NCBI GenBank assembly: GCA_027559495.1
Contig: JAMXSV010000021.1
Location: forward strand, 1 to 64,000
DNA length: 64,000 bases
Reading direction: 5' to 3'
From: Aurifilum marmelostoma
Lineage: Eukaryota > Ascomycota > Sordariomycetes > Diaporthales > Cryphonectriaceae
Shown here: piece by piece, positions 1-12,600 of the stretch
How positions within the stretch are numbered: the stretch's first letter is position 1
How the letters are laid out: every line of letters begins with the position of its first letter
Made by a program: the position numbers and the translations under genes
The notes under the pieces: model-generated
The model's input: the letters and a program-made list of their open reading frames with translations, nothing else
The model's database searches: none
Told to the model about the DNA's origin: nothing

Positions 1-1895
1 GAGGGAAAAATCTTAAAGCCATCGTGACTAAATGATCGGCACGAGAAATGATTGTCTGGAACAGTCTGATGCAGGCGAGGGAGGTGTGTGGGTTGCCGGG
101 ATCAGAGATAGATAGCCTTTCTTTTTTGTCTATCTCTGTCTGCCTCCCCCCCCCCCTCTCTCTCTTTCTCTCTGTAGGCGTGTGTGCTGCGCCATGGATT
201 ACGACTCTGGTAGTGGCCGCATGCTTGTTGTACGGTCATAGTACCCTGCTGGCGTGCCTGGGAAAATAGAGGCTCAGGCCCAGGTTCAGGCCCCGGAGGC
301 AGTGGTGCCAGGGTATGTAGGTCGAGGTGCTACCGAGTGCTATGCACTATGCGCGGAGTACTATGTAGCACAGGATTACCCGCAGAGTAGCCTCTAGTAG
401 GTGTGGCTTCCCCCCTGGCCCCTGGGAATAAGAGGCACAGGGACGCCAGCAGCGCCTCACACACATGTGGGCTTGACCCGGACACAAGCCTCCTTCTCCC
501 ACACCCTCCCCTACTCCCTCACATGCAACCTGCAGGTACTACCGTACATATAGGTACTTTTAGGTCATTGTAACACTAGAGAATGAGTTTGTACGTAGTA
601 GAGCCCGTCTGCATCCGCTGCTTCCTGAGGCCAAGACCCACTCCAGACGAGGAGTAGGAGGAGGAGGAGGAGGACATGGCCTCACCGATTGTCAACTGAC
701 GACCGCAGCCTACTTGCTACTGCACTGCAAGTAAGTCACTGACCACTCGCAAGCCACACTCACCTGTACCTGTCTGTACTGTATGTACCATACACAGTAC
801 TGCCGGGCTCCTCCCCAAGTACTCACTCAGCCATCGCATAAAAACTCACCTGCAGCAGCATCATCATCATCATCATCACAGCCCTGCTCTGGCTTGCTGC
901 CTGCCCACTAAGAACAGAACACGCTGCGCATCGGCAGTTGGACGGTCACATTGCTTGTGATCTTGATCGTCCCGTCCCACACATCGTTCATCCGCCTCCA
1001 GGTCTGCTTATTCCGCCCACCCTCCTCTTCCCCTTCCTGTGCCAGATCGAATCCAGCTCCTCGGGTACAAATCAAATCAATGGCAATTGGCCGTTTTTTT
1101 AATTTATAATTAATTTTTTTTTTGGGGCGGGATTTTTTGTCTTTTCCCACCCCCTCTTTGCCCCCAAAGCTGGACCGGACCGTCTTTCACTCTGAGCCTC
1201 ACCTCGCCCCTCCACCCGAAAGCCCCCTCGTCCTCCTCCGGCCATCACTCTCCCGTCACCCACTCGACCCCAAGCTGAATCATCCACATTTTCCGATCCT
1301 CGTCCTCCAAGTTCCCTTTCTCGCCTCCGCTTAATCACACCCCCCCCCCATCCCAGAGCCAGGAATTTACCGACTCTACATAATCAATTTCCCCTCGGGT
1401 CTGTGACGGACGAAGCCCTGACCTTTCGATTTTCAGCTGTGCGCCACCCACGTAAACCTACAGTATTTCAGATCTTCCCACCGTACCTGGGGGCTGAGTC
1501 GATTTTGTCGTCTTCAAGGCACTTACGGGCCCACATTGACTCTGGACGAGTGCACGGTCGAAACAAAAAGGTTGCTGTGCGCGGTTTGGTCTCTTTTTTC
1601 GCCTCGCCTCGCCAGCCGCCTCTAACGGAAGTCGAAACCACCACCAAAGCTCGCGCCACGATCCATCCTCGCCAGCGCCACAACCACACAGCCTCGACAT
1701 TTCGTCACTCGCGCCAAGTCCACTGCCCGACCTGGGAGGATGCCCCCCCAGGTGACGCGACAGTGAAGCATAATTTCTAGGCACGCGCAGGGCCGACGAC
1801 GACCAAATATTTTGGGTCCTGTGGCAATTGACCCCCGCCGGACAACGACACGACTTCAGCGACCCCATCCCCAGTATCCCCATCACTCCCGCCTC
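1..1895. other. Upstream region of the C2H2 gene, no gene seen
   Basis: No convincing reading frame is present. The stretch holds a C-run followed by CT repeats near 147-175, a GTAC-rich patch near 535-565 and 775-800, a short CAT repeat near 860-880, and long pyrimidine-rich tracts from about 1130 to 1350. These are typical of fungal promoters and leaders. It probably contains the promoter and 5' leader of the zinc-finger gene that starts at 1896. Confidence 0.6.
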
Positions 1896-3557
1896 ATGGC
1901 ATCCGACACTGCACCGACTGCGACAGATCCACCCCTCGCCACGGCCTCCGACGCGACCACCGCCGCAACCTCCACCACCTCAGCCCTGCCTGCAGCAGCA
2001 GCACCACCAACAACGACAACGACAACAACAACAACAACATCCTCCGCGTCCTCTCCTCCTCCTCCACCACCTCCACCGCTACTACCATCTGTCGCTACGG
2101 ATTCACCCACACAGTCGTCTGGCAACACCAACAAGAGGCCTCGTGAAGAGTCTCCAATCTCGCCGACCTCCAATACCTCCGCCGCCGCCCATTTCAGCCG
2201 CGACTATTCCCCGTCCAAAGTTGCTCGTCTCGGCCTGACAGCGCAGTTGTCGCCCCCGTTCCAGCTCACCGGTGCCGCCGCGGTCGCGGAGGAGCGGCGA
2301 CGGAGGGAAGAGGAGGAGAGGCGCAACCCGCCTGGGGTCAGCGAGAACCCAAACCACAAGGCTCTGAGCGACCTCATGTCCGGATCCGCCATGACAGTCA
2401 GCCGTCCCCAGGATGCGCCAGCAGCCATGGACGAGATCGCACTGGCCGCCGAGGCTACCAAGGCCCTGGGTCCCGTCACGATCCCTCAACCCAACGTCTC
2501 GGATGCAAGGACAGACATCAGCCCGCCACACAGTGCGTCCAGCACGGGAGGAGGCGCCACCGATGGCCATGCCTTGATGAACAGTCCCGGTCCGATGGAG
2601 GTTGACCAGCGCAGCGACCGCCAGAGCTTTGCTTCCCAGCCCGACACGCAGATGACAGAGAAGGCGGCGGCGACCTCTCTGTCGTACCCAGGAATCCTGC
2701 CCCCTAGCAGTACCGCGCAGTCGCCGGTGCCTCCACCCCGACCGTCCAGTCTTCCCCATGGTAACGAGCCGATGCCCATCTCGTCCAAGAAGCACAAGTG
2801 CCCATACTGTGACACAGAGTTCACGCGCCATCACAACTTGAAGAGCCACCTCCTCACCCACAGCCAGGAGAAGCCATACCTGTGCAAGGATTGCAACTTG
2901 AGGTTCAGACGGCTCCACGACCTGAAGCGCCACGGCAAGCTGCACACCGGCGAGAAGAACCACGAGTGCTCAAAATGTGGTCGAAAGTTCGCAAGAGGCG
3001 ATGCGTTAGCCCGTCACAGCAAGGGCGCTGGTGGTTGTGCTGGCCGGCGCGCCTCCATGGGAAGCTACGGCGACCAGGGTGAGTATGATGGCGCCTCTCG
3101 GAATGAGGGTGATGAAACAATGGCTGGGGTGAGTTACGACGACAACGGAGACGTGGACATGACGGAGGAGGAGCGTCGCAGGCAGAGTTTACCGGCGATG
3201 AAGGCCCCTCATGCCATGGGCTCAGAGGCTGTTGGCCCGAATTCTCGCACCTATCCGCCCGCAGGCGGTCTGCGCGCAGGAGCTCCGAGCGTCCTCTACC
3301 CGCCCAACAACAGCAGCGCTGCTGCTCCTGCGAGTTTGGCCAATAACATTACTGGTGGGCTTCCCCTTCTCTCCTCTTACTCTACTCTGCAAGCCTTCAC
3401 TTCCCCCCCTTAATCCTTCCTAAGACATGTCAGCAAGGTTGCTGGAGGCTCACCATCGCATCATTATCAAGGCATCACCGAGAGCCCCAAACCATTGAGC
3501 CCTGCAGTTCACGACCAGACGCGACAACGCTCGCCAGGCCTGGCTCCCCAGTACCAA

Positions 3558-3592
<35 letters not shown>

Positions 3593-4073
3593 GCCGTATG
3601 CTCGACGCCCATCCGAGCGAGACATACACCCCCTGCCACCGCTGCCACCACCACACAGTACAATAGACCCCTTTGTCCACGTCATACGCCTTCGTCAACC
3701 AACTAACAGAGTACAAGGTCAAGCACACCCACCCGGGCTGCCAGCCAACGCCCCGACGACGCATTCCAGGCTCTCCAATGGGCCCGTCAGCCACGCCAGC
3801 GGCGCCGAATCTTCGGCCAATCTGTTTGCGCAGGGCGACCAGGCCGTATGGACCTACATGCAGCAGCTCGAGGAAAGGGTCAAGGACCTCAGCGAGCGGC
3901 TCGCGTCTGTCGAGAACGTCTCAAATGCGCGAGAGGCACGGCTTACCTCTGTGGAGAGCACCCTGACCCAACGTGATTCCAAGATCGGCTTCATGGAGCT
4001 CGAGATCGCCGGCTTACGGAAGGCACTGGCTGAGAGCCGTCCGCACAATGATGGTGTGGCCCAGACAGCCTAG
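1896..4073 (+). CDS. C2H2 zinc-finger transcription factor with polyQ and C-terminal coiled coil
   Basis: A probable DNA-binding regulator. The chosen start is the ATG at 1896; the frame upstream of it has no other ATG. After a long low-complexity Ser/Thr/Ala/Pro-rich region come three tandem C2H2 fingers encoded at about 2790-3045: CPYC..H..H, CKDC..H..H and CSKC..H, joined by EKPY- and EKNH-type linkers. The first exon runs to about 3354. A second in-frame exon covers roughly 3434 to the stop at 4071-4073. It begins near an SPKPLSP motif, has ten CAG codons at 3561-3590, and ends in a predicted amphipathic helix with the segments YMQQLEERVKDL and MELEIAGLRKAL, probably a dimerising coiled coil. 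The intron is not resolved: donor 3355 and acceptor 3433 do not keep the frame, while acceptors at 3447 or 3507 would. The architecture resembles fungal regulators sometimes annotated Azf1-like, but I do not assign a name. Confidence 0.72.
3561..3590 (+). repeat. CAG trinucleotide repeat, ten copies, coding polyglutamine
   Basis: Ten uninterrupted CAG units encode glutamine within the second exon of the C2H2 regulator. The repeat is pure, so its length is likely to vary between strains. Confidence 0.95.
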
Positions 4074-5340
4074 GAGGCTTGTAATCCCACCACCTGTGCC
4101 ATGACGGCAAACCTTGGGCCTATTGCCTCCATGTCATAGAACATACCACCTCAAACCTGTCTCTCATGGATTTCACCCTAATTTTTGTTTATTGTTCAGA
4201 CTCGTATCATGCATATCACTGGCGTGGAGTTTTGATGGATCATTCTTTACCGGACTCCTTGCACCTTTTTGACTTCACAGCATTCTTACCAAAAAAACCC
4301 CTTGTTGGTTGCCTCCGTCAATATCCACATCGTTTTGTCTCGTGTCATATTATTGTCGTCTCCTCCCTCTCTGCACCAGACAATTGTTTTCTGATTCATG
4401 CTTCGTTTCTCAATTTTGACGGAAGGCTTTCGATTTCTGGGACTCGGTCCAAGTTTTACAGGGAAAACGGCGCAGGTATGAGAATGGCAGGGGGTGGGAA
4501 TACAGGCGTCTAAATTATTGTCAGAGTTCGTCTTATGAACCGGACTGAAGGATGTTTCAGGTTTCATGGCATTTTAAACTCGACGAAACGGTCGTTAATC
4601 TCTGATCCTTATGGTCCTTTTCTTCTTTTCTTCCCTTTTTTTTCTCCTTTGCCTGATTTTTCTATTTTGGTTGGTCAACCAGACGGTGGTAAGCAGGCGA
4701 TGGTGTCTGCGGGAAGCAACAGTTTCAAGCTCAGTTGAGAGTTAATGAATGGAGAAAAGAGTTGTGGATTCATCATGCAATGAGCCTTGTTGCAAGATAT
4801 GCTGTTGCTTGCTGAATACTGTCAAGCAATCTGTTGCTTTTCGGTTTTCAGAATGCTGCTGACCCCGCATTACGCCTTTGCTTGAGGCCTCCCAAGTACA
4901 TGGGCCATGACCACAGCAGCATATTAGGGGAGGAACAGGGTGAGTGTGCCCTATACATCCCAAGCTTGAGCACCGGATCAATCATCGATGCACCAAACAC
5001 TCACATTGTTTCACACACATACAAGGAGAAAGAGGGCCCTTGATCAGTGGTTGAGGTGCAGGAAGAACTTACATGAACCCCTATCCTTGACGGGCAGTCG
5101 CACTCCCTTGAATCTCGATGGAGGAGGAAGTGGGAGAGCATTGGGGGCCGGTTTCCAAAGTCGACTGCAGCACGTTATACTGTAGCCTGTGTGAGTGGGG
5201 CCTCTACAGTAGTGCCACAGAGCAGTTGGTCGGCTTAGTGCTCTCCTTGGCTTTTTGTCTTTCGTTGACGCCTTCCCTTCATGCACTCAAGTTGATGATA
5301 TCCTCACCAGTCCAATCAGTATCATCATCCAATCTTTCCA
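4074..5340. other. Intergenic region between the C2H2 and HET genes
   Basis: No gene is seen. The first few hundred bases are T-rich and probably form the 3' UTR and termination region of the zinc-finger gene. The right part should contain the promoter of the HET gene. Short open frames here have no coding signature. Confidence 0.55.
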
Positions 5341-7681
5341 ATGGCGCTCTGCACGATTTGTCTGAGCATTCCTTTTGAATCTCTGCCCGCTGCACCTGAG
5401 ATCAACACGATTCGCCTAGCCAACAACAAGGAACTCGTCTCGTTTAGTCTGTATCATCCTTCGGGCCCGGCTGCGCGCGACGACACCCCCCTAGGATTTC
5501 CATACCATGCTGACATCGAAGCCCTATCGAGGTCGGCGGCATCATGTCGTCTCTGCGCCGTTGTGCACGCGGGCGTGCAGGAATGGATCGCAAACTACTG
5601 CCAGGTGGAAGCAAGTGATTTGTGGCAGTGGTACCAACGCGAGCGCGCTGATGTGGAAACGATACCGGTGGGGCAGAGGCTCTGGCTCACCAGGCGGATC
5701 GGTGGTGCCGAGGGGTTTATTGTTTTGGCCCAGGACCCGAATATTATGCAGAGAGTACATCTGCTCACCGGTGTTGGAATAAGTGTTGAGGCCTGTACGT
5801 CGTCGGGTCTGCTTCTGTTGCGGCCTGAGGCGTGAGCTTCGCTGCTGACTCTCTGAGATTGTTAGCGAGCCCTTTGGCAAATGATATCCCTCAACGGCCT
5901 CCAGAGGTGGATTCTGGGTCTCGAAGCAGCTTTGAGGTGACGTCTAGGTGGCTCAGAGACTGTGTTCGACATCATGACGCCTGCGGGCCGAGGAACCAGC
6001 TACTGCCGTCGCGGATACTTGATGTCAGTGGCGCAAGTGATATCAGACTCTTAGAGTGCGAGGAGGGCCTATCAGGAAGGTACGCCTGCTTGTCACATTG
6101 TGTAAGTTTCTCAGATTCTGTGTGCTCCGGGTTCCAGCATCCTCCGCCGCTGCCTTGGCCTTTGCATGCTTAATGATGGGTTTTCTCCTTATAATATAGT
6201 GGGGTTCCTCGGCAACATTGACTACAACACGCGGGACTCTACAGGCTCGCCGTACTGAAATCCGCCTCGCCGAACTCCCCAGGACGTTTGCAGACGCCGT
6301 GACCATCTGCCGCCGTCACGAGATTCCCCTCCTCTGGATCGACAGCCTTTGTATCTGCCAGGACGACCACGACGACTGGGCACGCGAGTCTTCCCGCATG
6401 GCGAGCGTGTACTCGAACGCGCACCTGGTGATCGCGGCAAGCCACGCGAGAGACGGCTCAGAGGGTTGTTTTCACAGCCGGCCGGAGCGGCCCTGCTCGA
6501 GAGTGACGCTGCCTAGGTATAGAGGCGCTTCCGAGGTCGTGGTCTACGCGACGCTGTTATATCCTAGCCTCGAGGCCCCAGAATGGTCCGAGGACCGCGG
6601 CCGGTCTTTTGCCGAAGAACCTCTGGGGCAGCGGGGTTGGGGTCTGCAGGAACGTGTCTTGGCCAAACGCATCTTGCACCTTAGCAGCAGACAGATGTAC
6701 TTTGAATGTGGCGCCGGTGTTGTCGGCGAGGATGGAAGCCGTGAGAGCGAGCGGTACTGCGACCTGAGGAAAGTGTTCTCGCCGCTGCCAGCAGCAGATC
6801 TCACACCCCCACCGTCGGAACAACAGAGGCGGGAAGCCCTGCTGAAGAGGTGGAATGACCTGCTCTGGGCCTACGGCCGACGCAAGCTCACCAAGCGCAC
6901 AGACAAGCTGCCGGCCATGAGCGGGCTCGCCCAGCTGTTTGAGCAGATGCTGGGGTCTACCTACATCGCAGGGCTTTGGAGCCACGCACTCATAGAAGGC
7001 CTCACGTGGACTGGTCTCGGCGGCGGAAGGCGGCCGAGCCCGAGTGGTAGTGGCGGCGGCGGCGGCGTATACGTGGGCCCCAGCTGGAGTTGGGCCAGCT
7101 TCGACGGAGTGCCCACGACGAGTGTCGGGGCAGACTGGGAGAGAATCGCCCGCGCCGAGGACTGGCATGTGTCGCTGCAGAACCCGGCCAACCCGCACGG
7201 CGCACTGACCGGAGCATGGCTGCGCCTCTGGGCCCCTTTGGTAAAGCTGCGGGCTGACGAGGACGTGGAGGTGACGCAGTTTGGGCAGGACAGGGTGCTG
7301 CTGGGCCTGGCACCTCCTATGGGGATTCGCCTGTCGCACCCTGGGATTGCCGCGGGGCTGCGAGATTTCAACCTGGACGACGATGACAGTGCAAGAAAGG
7401 GGGAGTGGCGAGATTGGGACCTGGCTGTTGTGATCCTGGGTGGCTATGGTTCTGCGCGAGCTGCTGAGCAGGAGGAGGACGACGATGAGACGGACCATCG
7501 GTTGCCAGACAGGAGTCAGGGTGATTGGCGGCGGGTGAGAGGCCTGGTCATACGGACGTGTAGAGACGAGGAGCTCGATGAGGAGCAAAAAGTCAGAGTG
7601 GGTTGGATGGATATACAGGGTGAGGCGGCCACCAGGATCGTGCGAGATGACGCTTGCTGGCAGTCGACTGTCCTAGTATAA
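5341..7681 (+). CDS. HET-domain (heterokaryon incompatibility) protein
   Basis: Three exons join cleanly: 5341-5794, 5866-6101 and 6200-7681, giving 723 residues. Intron 1 has donor GTACGT, branch CTGAC and acceptor TTAG. Intron 2 has donor GTAAGT and acceptor ATAG, and splits the first HET motif exactly, giving YACLSHCWG at residues 224-232. All three hallmark HET blocks are present: that one, LLWIDSLCICQDD at about 274-286 followed by RMASVYSNA, and RGWGLQERVLAKRILHLS at about 375-392. The later PSWSWASFDG motif is also typical of this family. HET proteins trigger cell death when genetically different hyphae fuse. No second recognition domain (NACHT, WD40, ankyrin) is visible, so this is a HET-only type with an N-terminal region of about 220 residues containing a CxxC pair. 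The trigger cannot be inferred. No damage is seen. Confidence 0.93.
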
Positions 7682-7981
7682 GATGAAAAACTATCCATCG
7701 TAGACCTTGGAGCGTCCGGAGAACGTAGACATTAAGAAAGCCATCCTCTATTGTGAGCAACAACTCGAGATCATCACGTCTTGTTTCCTTTCAAAGAGTC
7801 AATGCGGGTGTAATGGTCGTCAAAATAGCAAGGCTCTATTTTCATTGTCAAAACGTTGTTTTACAAAGGGGCCGTGGGAAGCAGTTCTTCCATTGATGCG
7901 TCCCACTTGACCCTATTCGTGGTCACATTGCCCCGCCACCGTAGCTGTCGTGTCACCGCACCCTGTCCCCTCTGCTGCTGC

Positions 7982-8966
7982 CTATGTGTCGACGTCCATC
8001 TTCTCGCCCTCGGCCGGCAGCTCGTGCACGCTCACAAACTTCATGATCTCGTCCTTCTTGATAATCTTCTCGTTCAGCACCGCCGTCGTGCCCTTGGGGA
8101 ACTTGTAGCTCTTGAGCTTCTGGCTCCTCTCGTTGGGCTTGACGTAGCCCCTGTGGAGCGTAGTCTTGTCTGCCGTGATGACCGCCACGTCCACATTGCT
8201 TCCCGAGCCCAGGTCGTTGAAGATACCCGCCTGGATGGCCTGGCTGCACAGCTCCATCGCCTCCTCCTTGGTGAGCTCCGCCTTCCAGCTCGACTCGAAC
8301 ACGCTCATGGCCGCCAGCGAGCCGGAGCCCATCGTCACGTACGGCAGCTTGTCCGTGCTGCCGTGTGCGTGGACCGTGAACAGGTGCGTGCCGGTGGGGT
8401 CGACGCCCGCCACCACGAGGTATGCGCCGATGTGGCCCTGGTATCGGAACAGGTGCTGCTTCAGGAGGGTCATGCATGTGACCACGCGGGGCTTGCGGCC
8501 GGTCGATAGGGAGTGCAGCTCCAGGTTGGATGAGATGAGAGCCGTCGTGAACTCGGTGTCAGCGGCGGTACCGGCGCCTGCGCACCAGATCTGGGGGGCG
8601 ATGTAGTGCAGCTTCTCGCAGTTCTTGTCGGCAACGATGGGGCCCGACGTGGCACGCGTATCAGCTGCGATCTGTATGAGAAAGAGGTTTGGGTTAGTCA
8701 GGGTTGGGTGTCTCTCTGGGAGGATGGAGGGCTCGTCGTCGACGTGGTGTATAGTTCGCATTTGTGACCGAGGGAGGCTGGGACTGGAGACACGATGTGG
8801 AGGTCTCGAGGGGTCTCGACGGGCAAGGTATTGTACTGACCACCACGCCGCCATCAAATATGCATCCTACGATGGTAGTTCCTGTGCTGGTGGCTTTAGG
8901 CAATGGGACGCCTCGCGCGTGCAGCGCTGCGTTACGGTTGTAATTGGAGAAGTCGAAGCCAGGCAT
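7982..8966 (-). CDS. PUP1: 20S proteasome subunit beta-2 (trypsin-like active site)
   Basis: Two exons (8841-8966, then 7982-8671, reading leftward) give 271 residues. The intron is 169 nt with a GTCAGT donor and a CAG acceptor, and it splits the family signature so that the joined protein reads GGVVIAADTR. A 29-residue propeptide ends before TTIVG, placing the N-terminal nucleophile at Thr30. The other catalytic residues fall where expected: Asp46 (mature D17) and Lys62 (mature K33) in VADKNCEKLH. The propeptide length and the signature match the beta-2/Pup1 group rather than beta-1 or beta-5. It forms part of the 20S core particle and cleaves after basic residues. The C-terminal extension ends in an acidic tail. 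It is divergent from NUP159, sharing about 640 bp of upstream DNA. Confidence 0.95.
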
Positions 8967-9604
8967 CGTGGCGAGAGTTGTATTGTCCGAGAGTGTGAGA
9001 ATTCGCTCTCAGACAAGATATTGCCCAGTTACTGAATATCGAGAGAGTTGGGAGCGAGGTATTCGAGGGGGTGGTTGAAAATGGTTGCAGGTTTGGGGCG
9101 TCTGGCTGGCTGTCGAGAGGTGAGGGCGGTTGGCCAGCGCAAGTAAGAGAGAGCTCAACAGGCAAGCTGGGATGACGAGGCTACAGGCCTGCCGTGTCTG
9201 CCTTCCACCAGAGGTCTGAGAGCTGATCCATGATCCCTGCGCCTGGTCCAAGCTCCTAGCGTGCAGGGGTCTCTTTTGGCTGGCAGGCACGTCCAACTGC
9301 AACTGAAGCGCGATCTTTCAGTGCATTGGCTGCTTTCACATTTCTTCTGAGCCCGACAACGCACACCCGTCCTTCCTCTTTCCTCGAACGAGCTCCTCTG
9401 GCACTTCCTATTGATTGCGGAACAAGAGGCATCTTGAGGCTTTCCACATAATCCGTTTCTCAAGTCGCGCCAGCCCTGCAGAGAGGACTTCCCCTACGCA
9501 CGCAACGATTTGACCTGTCCATGATCAGAACCTGAAGCGCGAACCGATTGCACTGGGCCACGGAGCGCCAGTCTGATTCCAGACTGCAGACGAGGCACGA
9601 AAAT
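8967..9604. promoter_or_regulatory. Shared divergent promoter region of PUP1 and NUP159
   Basis: About 640 bp separate two divergently transcribed genes. I see no reading frame with coding character and no clear TATA box. I did not find an obvious proteasome-type control element by eye. Confidence 0.5.
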
Positions 9605-12600
9605 ATGGACGGCCAGAATGTTGAAGTCATCGACAGTGATGCGATACAGACCGAGGTAGAGTCCGAAAATGTCCTTGATCCAGGAGTACACTATACACTG
9701 ACTGCGCGCTCCTTCTTCCCCATAGAGCCTCGGATTCGCACCCTTCGATGGAGATGCGAAGGTCCAGCTGACGCCCAAGTGGTCTCCACCGCCCGCACCG
9801 ACAGCCTCACTCCTCGCTATCGCATCGCGCAAAGGCATAGTCGCTGCAGCTGGCCCAGATGGCATCTACATAGCTCCGACCGACTCGGTCCGGAAGGCGT
9901 TCAGCGGCGACAAGAATGGGGACACCGAAGTCAGGCCCTTCGACGCCCAGACCAAGATACCCATGTCCATACGGATATCACATCTGGCCTTCACACCTGA
10001 CGAGCAATACTTGATCATGTCGGCCGAGCAGGGCGGCGGTCTGGCTGTTTATGAGACGCAGACACTGTTCCAGGGTAGCGGGCAGGCAGCTTTCGAGATC
10101 AGTACCAGCGGCGAGACCGTCAAGACATTGGTGCCCAATCCCATGCCTGAGCTGGCCGAGTTTTGCGCCGTCGTGACAAACAATGGCAACCTTTTGATGG
10201 CCAACTTCAAGCAAAAGTCGCTTGTCTCAGGATCGAATGGTCCCGTCATTCGAAGCGGAGTCACGTCAGTTGGCTGGAGCACCAAGGGCAAGCAGCTGGT
10301 TGCCGGCCTGGCCAGTGGCGACATCATTCAGATGACACCAGACGGGGCTGAGAAGGCACAGATACCCAAGCCGGCGTTCCTAGAGGGCTACCATGTGGCT
10401 TCCATTGCTTGGTTGGAGAACCATTTATTCCTGGCCGTCTTTAATGAGAACAGTGGATCGCCGCCAAATTCCGAGTTTTTGGCCATCACGCGGCACGCAC
10501 CGGCAGGCCAGACGCCGTCTTTCGAATTTCGGAAGCTCGTGAACCCCGTTCCTTCTTTCGAAGATGCAGCTCCTCATCCTACGTTCCTGCGTATTCGAGA
10601 TCATCCGCCCGCCATCCATGAGCTTCTGATTATCGCATCTTCAGCGACAGGAGACCTCGGGCTGGTCACAAAAGCCAAAACTCCGTTGACTGCCGACCTG
10701 CCTGCAGACTTGATTACCGACGTTCTCGTCACCACCGAGTTCACTGATGACTCCAGGAGAGCGACTTTACCCACAGACGAGGAATCAAACGACACCTACC
10801 CGGTCGGATTCGCTTTGGACTTGTCCAGCAGAGACAAGGTCTACAAGCCCGTACCGGCTGACGAGGAGATCGAGTACTCACCGGGTCCCCTCCCTGCCGT
10901 GTGTGCACTGAATAAGGACGGAGTTCTCGCCGGCTGGTGGATGGTGTACTACGATGCTGTGAAGGAAGGCGTCACATTTCCAGGCATGGCCGCGCTCCAG
11001 GGCGAGCCTGTTTCACAACCTGCCGCGCCTGCTCCCACCAAGGCGCCCTTTGCTTCTCAATCCACGAGCTCTGCCTTCGGAGGCACATCAGCTTTCGGCA
11101 GCCCTGCCTCGGCCTTGACGCCCTCTGCGGCCCCCTCAAATCCTTTCGGAACAGCTTCTACGACATCATCAGGACCTGCCTTCGGCGCGCCGTCTTTTGG
11201 AACACCCAGCCTCGGAGGTAAGTCTGCGGCACCTGCATTTGGCCAGTCCGGCGGACTCGGATCGAGATCTTCACCATGGGCCACGGGAGCTACCAACGCA
11301 GCTCCTGCCTTTGGCTCTCATGGTTTCTCGAGCTCGGCAGGCCCTGCCGTGGGAGGCGCTGCTGGCGGAAAAGTGTTTGGCGGCGGTGCAGCCTCCAGTG
11401 GGTCGACAACTAGCAGCGGCTTCGCAGGACTTGCAGGACAGAGCGGTTTCGCAAGTCTTGCAGGAGGCAACAACAACAACAGTGGCCAAAGCATCTTTTC
11501 CCAATCAACCTCATCATCCAGCCCCTTCGGCGCAGCGAGCGCAGGCCAGAATACATTTGGCGGAGGAAACCAGAGCACGTTCGGTACTGGTAAGCCGTTT
11601 GGTTCCGGCGCGTTCGGAACACAGAGCACGTCCGCGGACAAAGGCACGGCATTTCCTGCTCCGAGCCCAGCAGCCAAAGATGGATCTGGCTTCGGCTCTT
11701 CCCCATTCGTCCTGGGAACGACGTTCAAGGCAGACCCTGCCACTGCCAATGAAAACGAGAAGCCAAGTGGAAAGGGTGGCTTTAGCCTCGGAGGATTTGG
11801 CTTGTCACTGAACGACTCTGCTCCCAAGTCAACTTCTCCTACCGAATCGAAGGACGACGCCATGTCCGGAGCGACTCCGGTCGAGCAGGAGAAACCGAAG
11901 ACTATCTTGAGCACGCCTCAGGAGTCTACGACGCCAACCTCTACGCCTGCTCCGTCCAAATTTTTCTCTTCGACCGATAACGCGACCCCCAAACCAAACC
12001 CTTTCAGCGGGCCTGCATCGACTAGTAATCTGTTCGGGTCTACAATTTCACAATCGAGCGTGTCCAAACCCAACCCATTCGCTCAGCTCAGTGCAAGCCA
12101 GCCCAAGCCCAGCCCCAGCCCATTCGGCAGCACCTTCGGCAACACCAAGCCTAACCCATTCGCTCCGAAGCAAGCCACGAGCACACCAGGGCCTGTAGAC
12201 GATACGTCCGACCCTCCATTGCCACCAGATGCAACGAGTAAGGCCGCTTACCCATTTGGCGAAAGCTCCTCGTCTTCCATAGCCTCCACTAAAACAACAG
12301 AAGACCTCAAAAAGCCCGGCGACGCTCCTCTGCCCCCTGACTTTCTCTCCACAAAAAGCAAGTCAAAAACAGACGCCGAAGACATGCCGCCTCCTCTGTC
12401 AAAAGACGTGTCACCGGCTCCCGAGGAAGCGCCCTTGCCGCCAGACTTCATCACCAAACCCAAGCCTGACCAGAAGCTCCCCCCAGTGGAGCCTTCGGAG
12501 GCTCCAATCGTTCCCGAGAGTTCCGAAAGCGACCTATCCGAGGAATTTGATGGCGATGACCAGGATGGTGGTGAGGGCGAATATGATGAGGAGGAAGCAG

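Noticed and set aside
2103..2963. A 286-codon open frame on the minus strand
   Set aside because: It is the antisense shadow of the C2H2 regulator's coding sequence.
6557..7588. A 343-codon open frame on the minus strand
   Set aside because: It is the antisense of exon 3 of the HET gene and has no family features.
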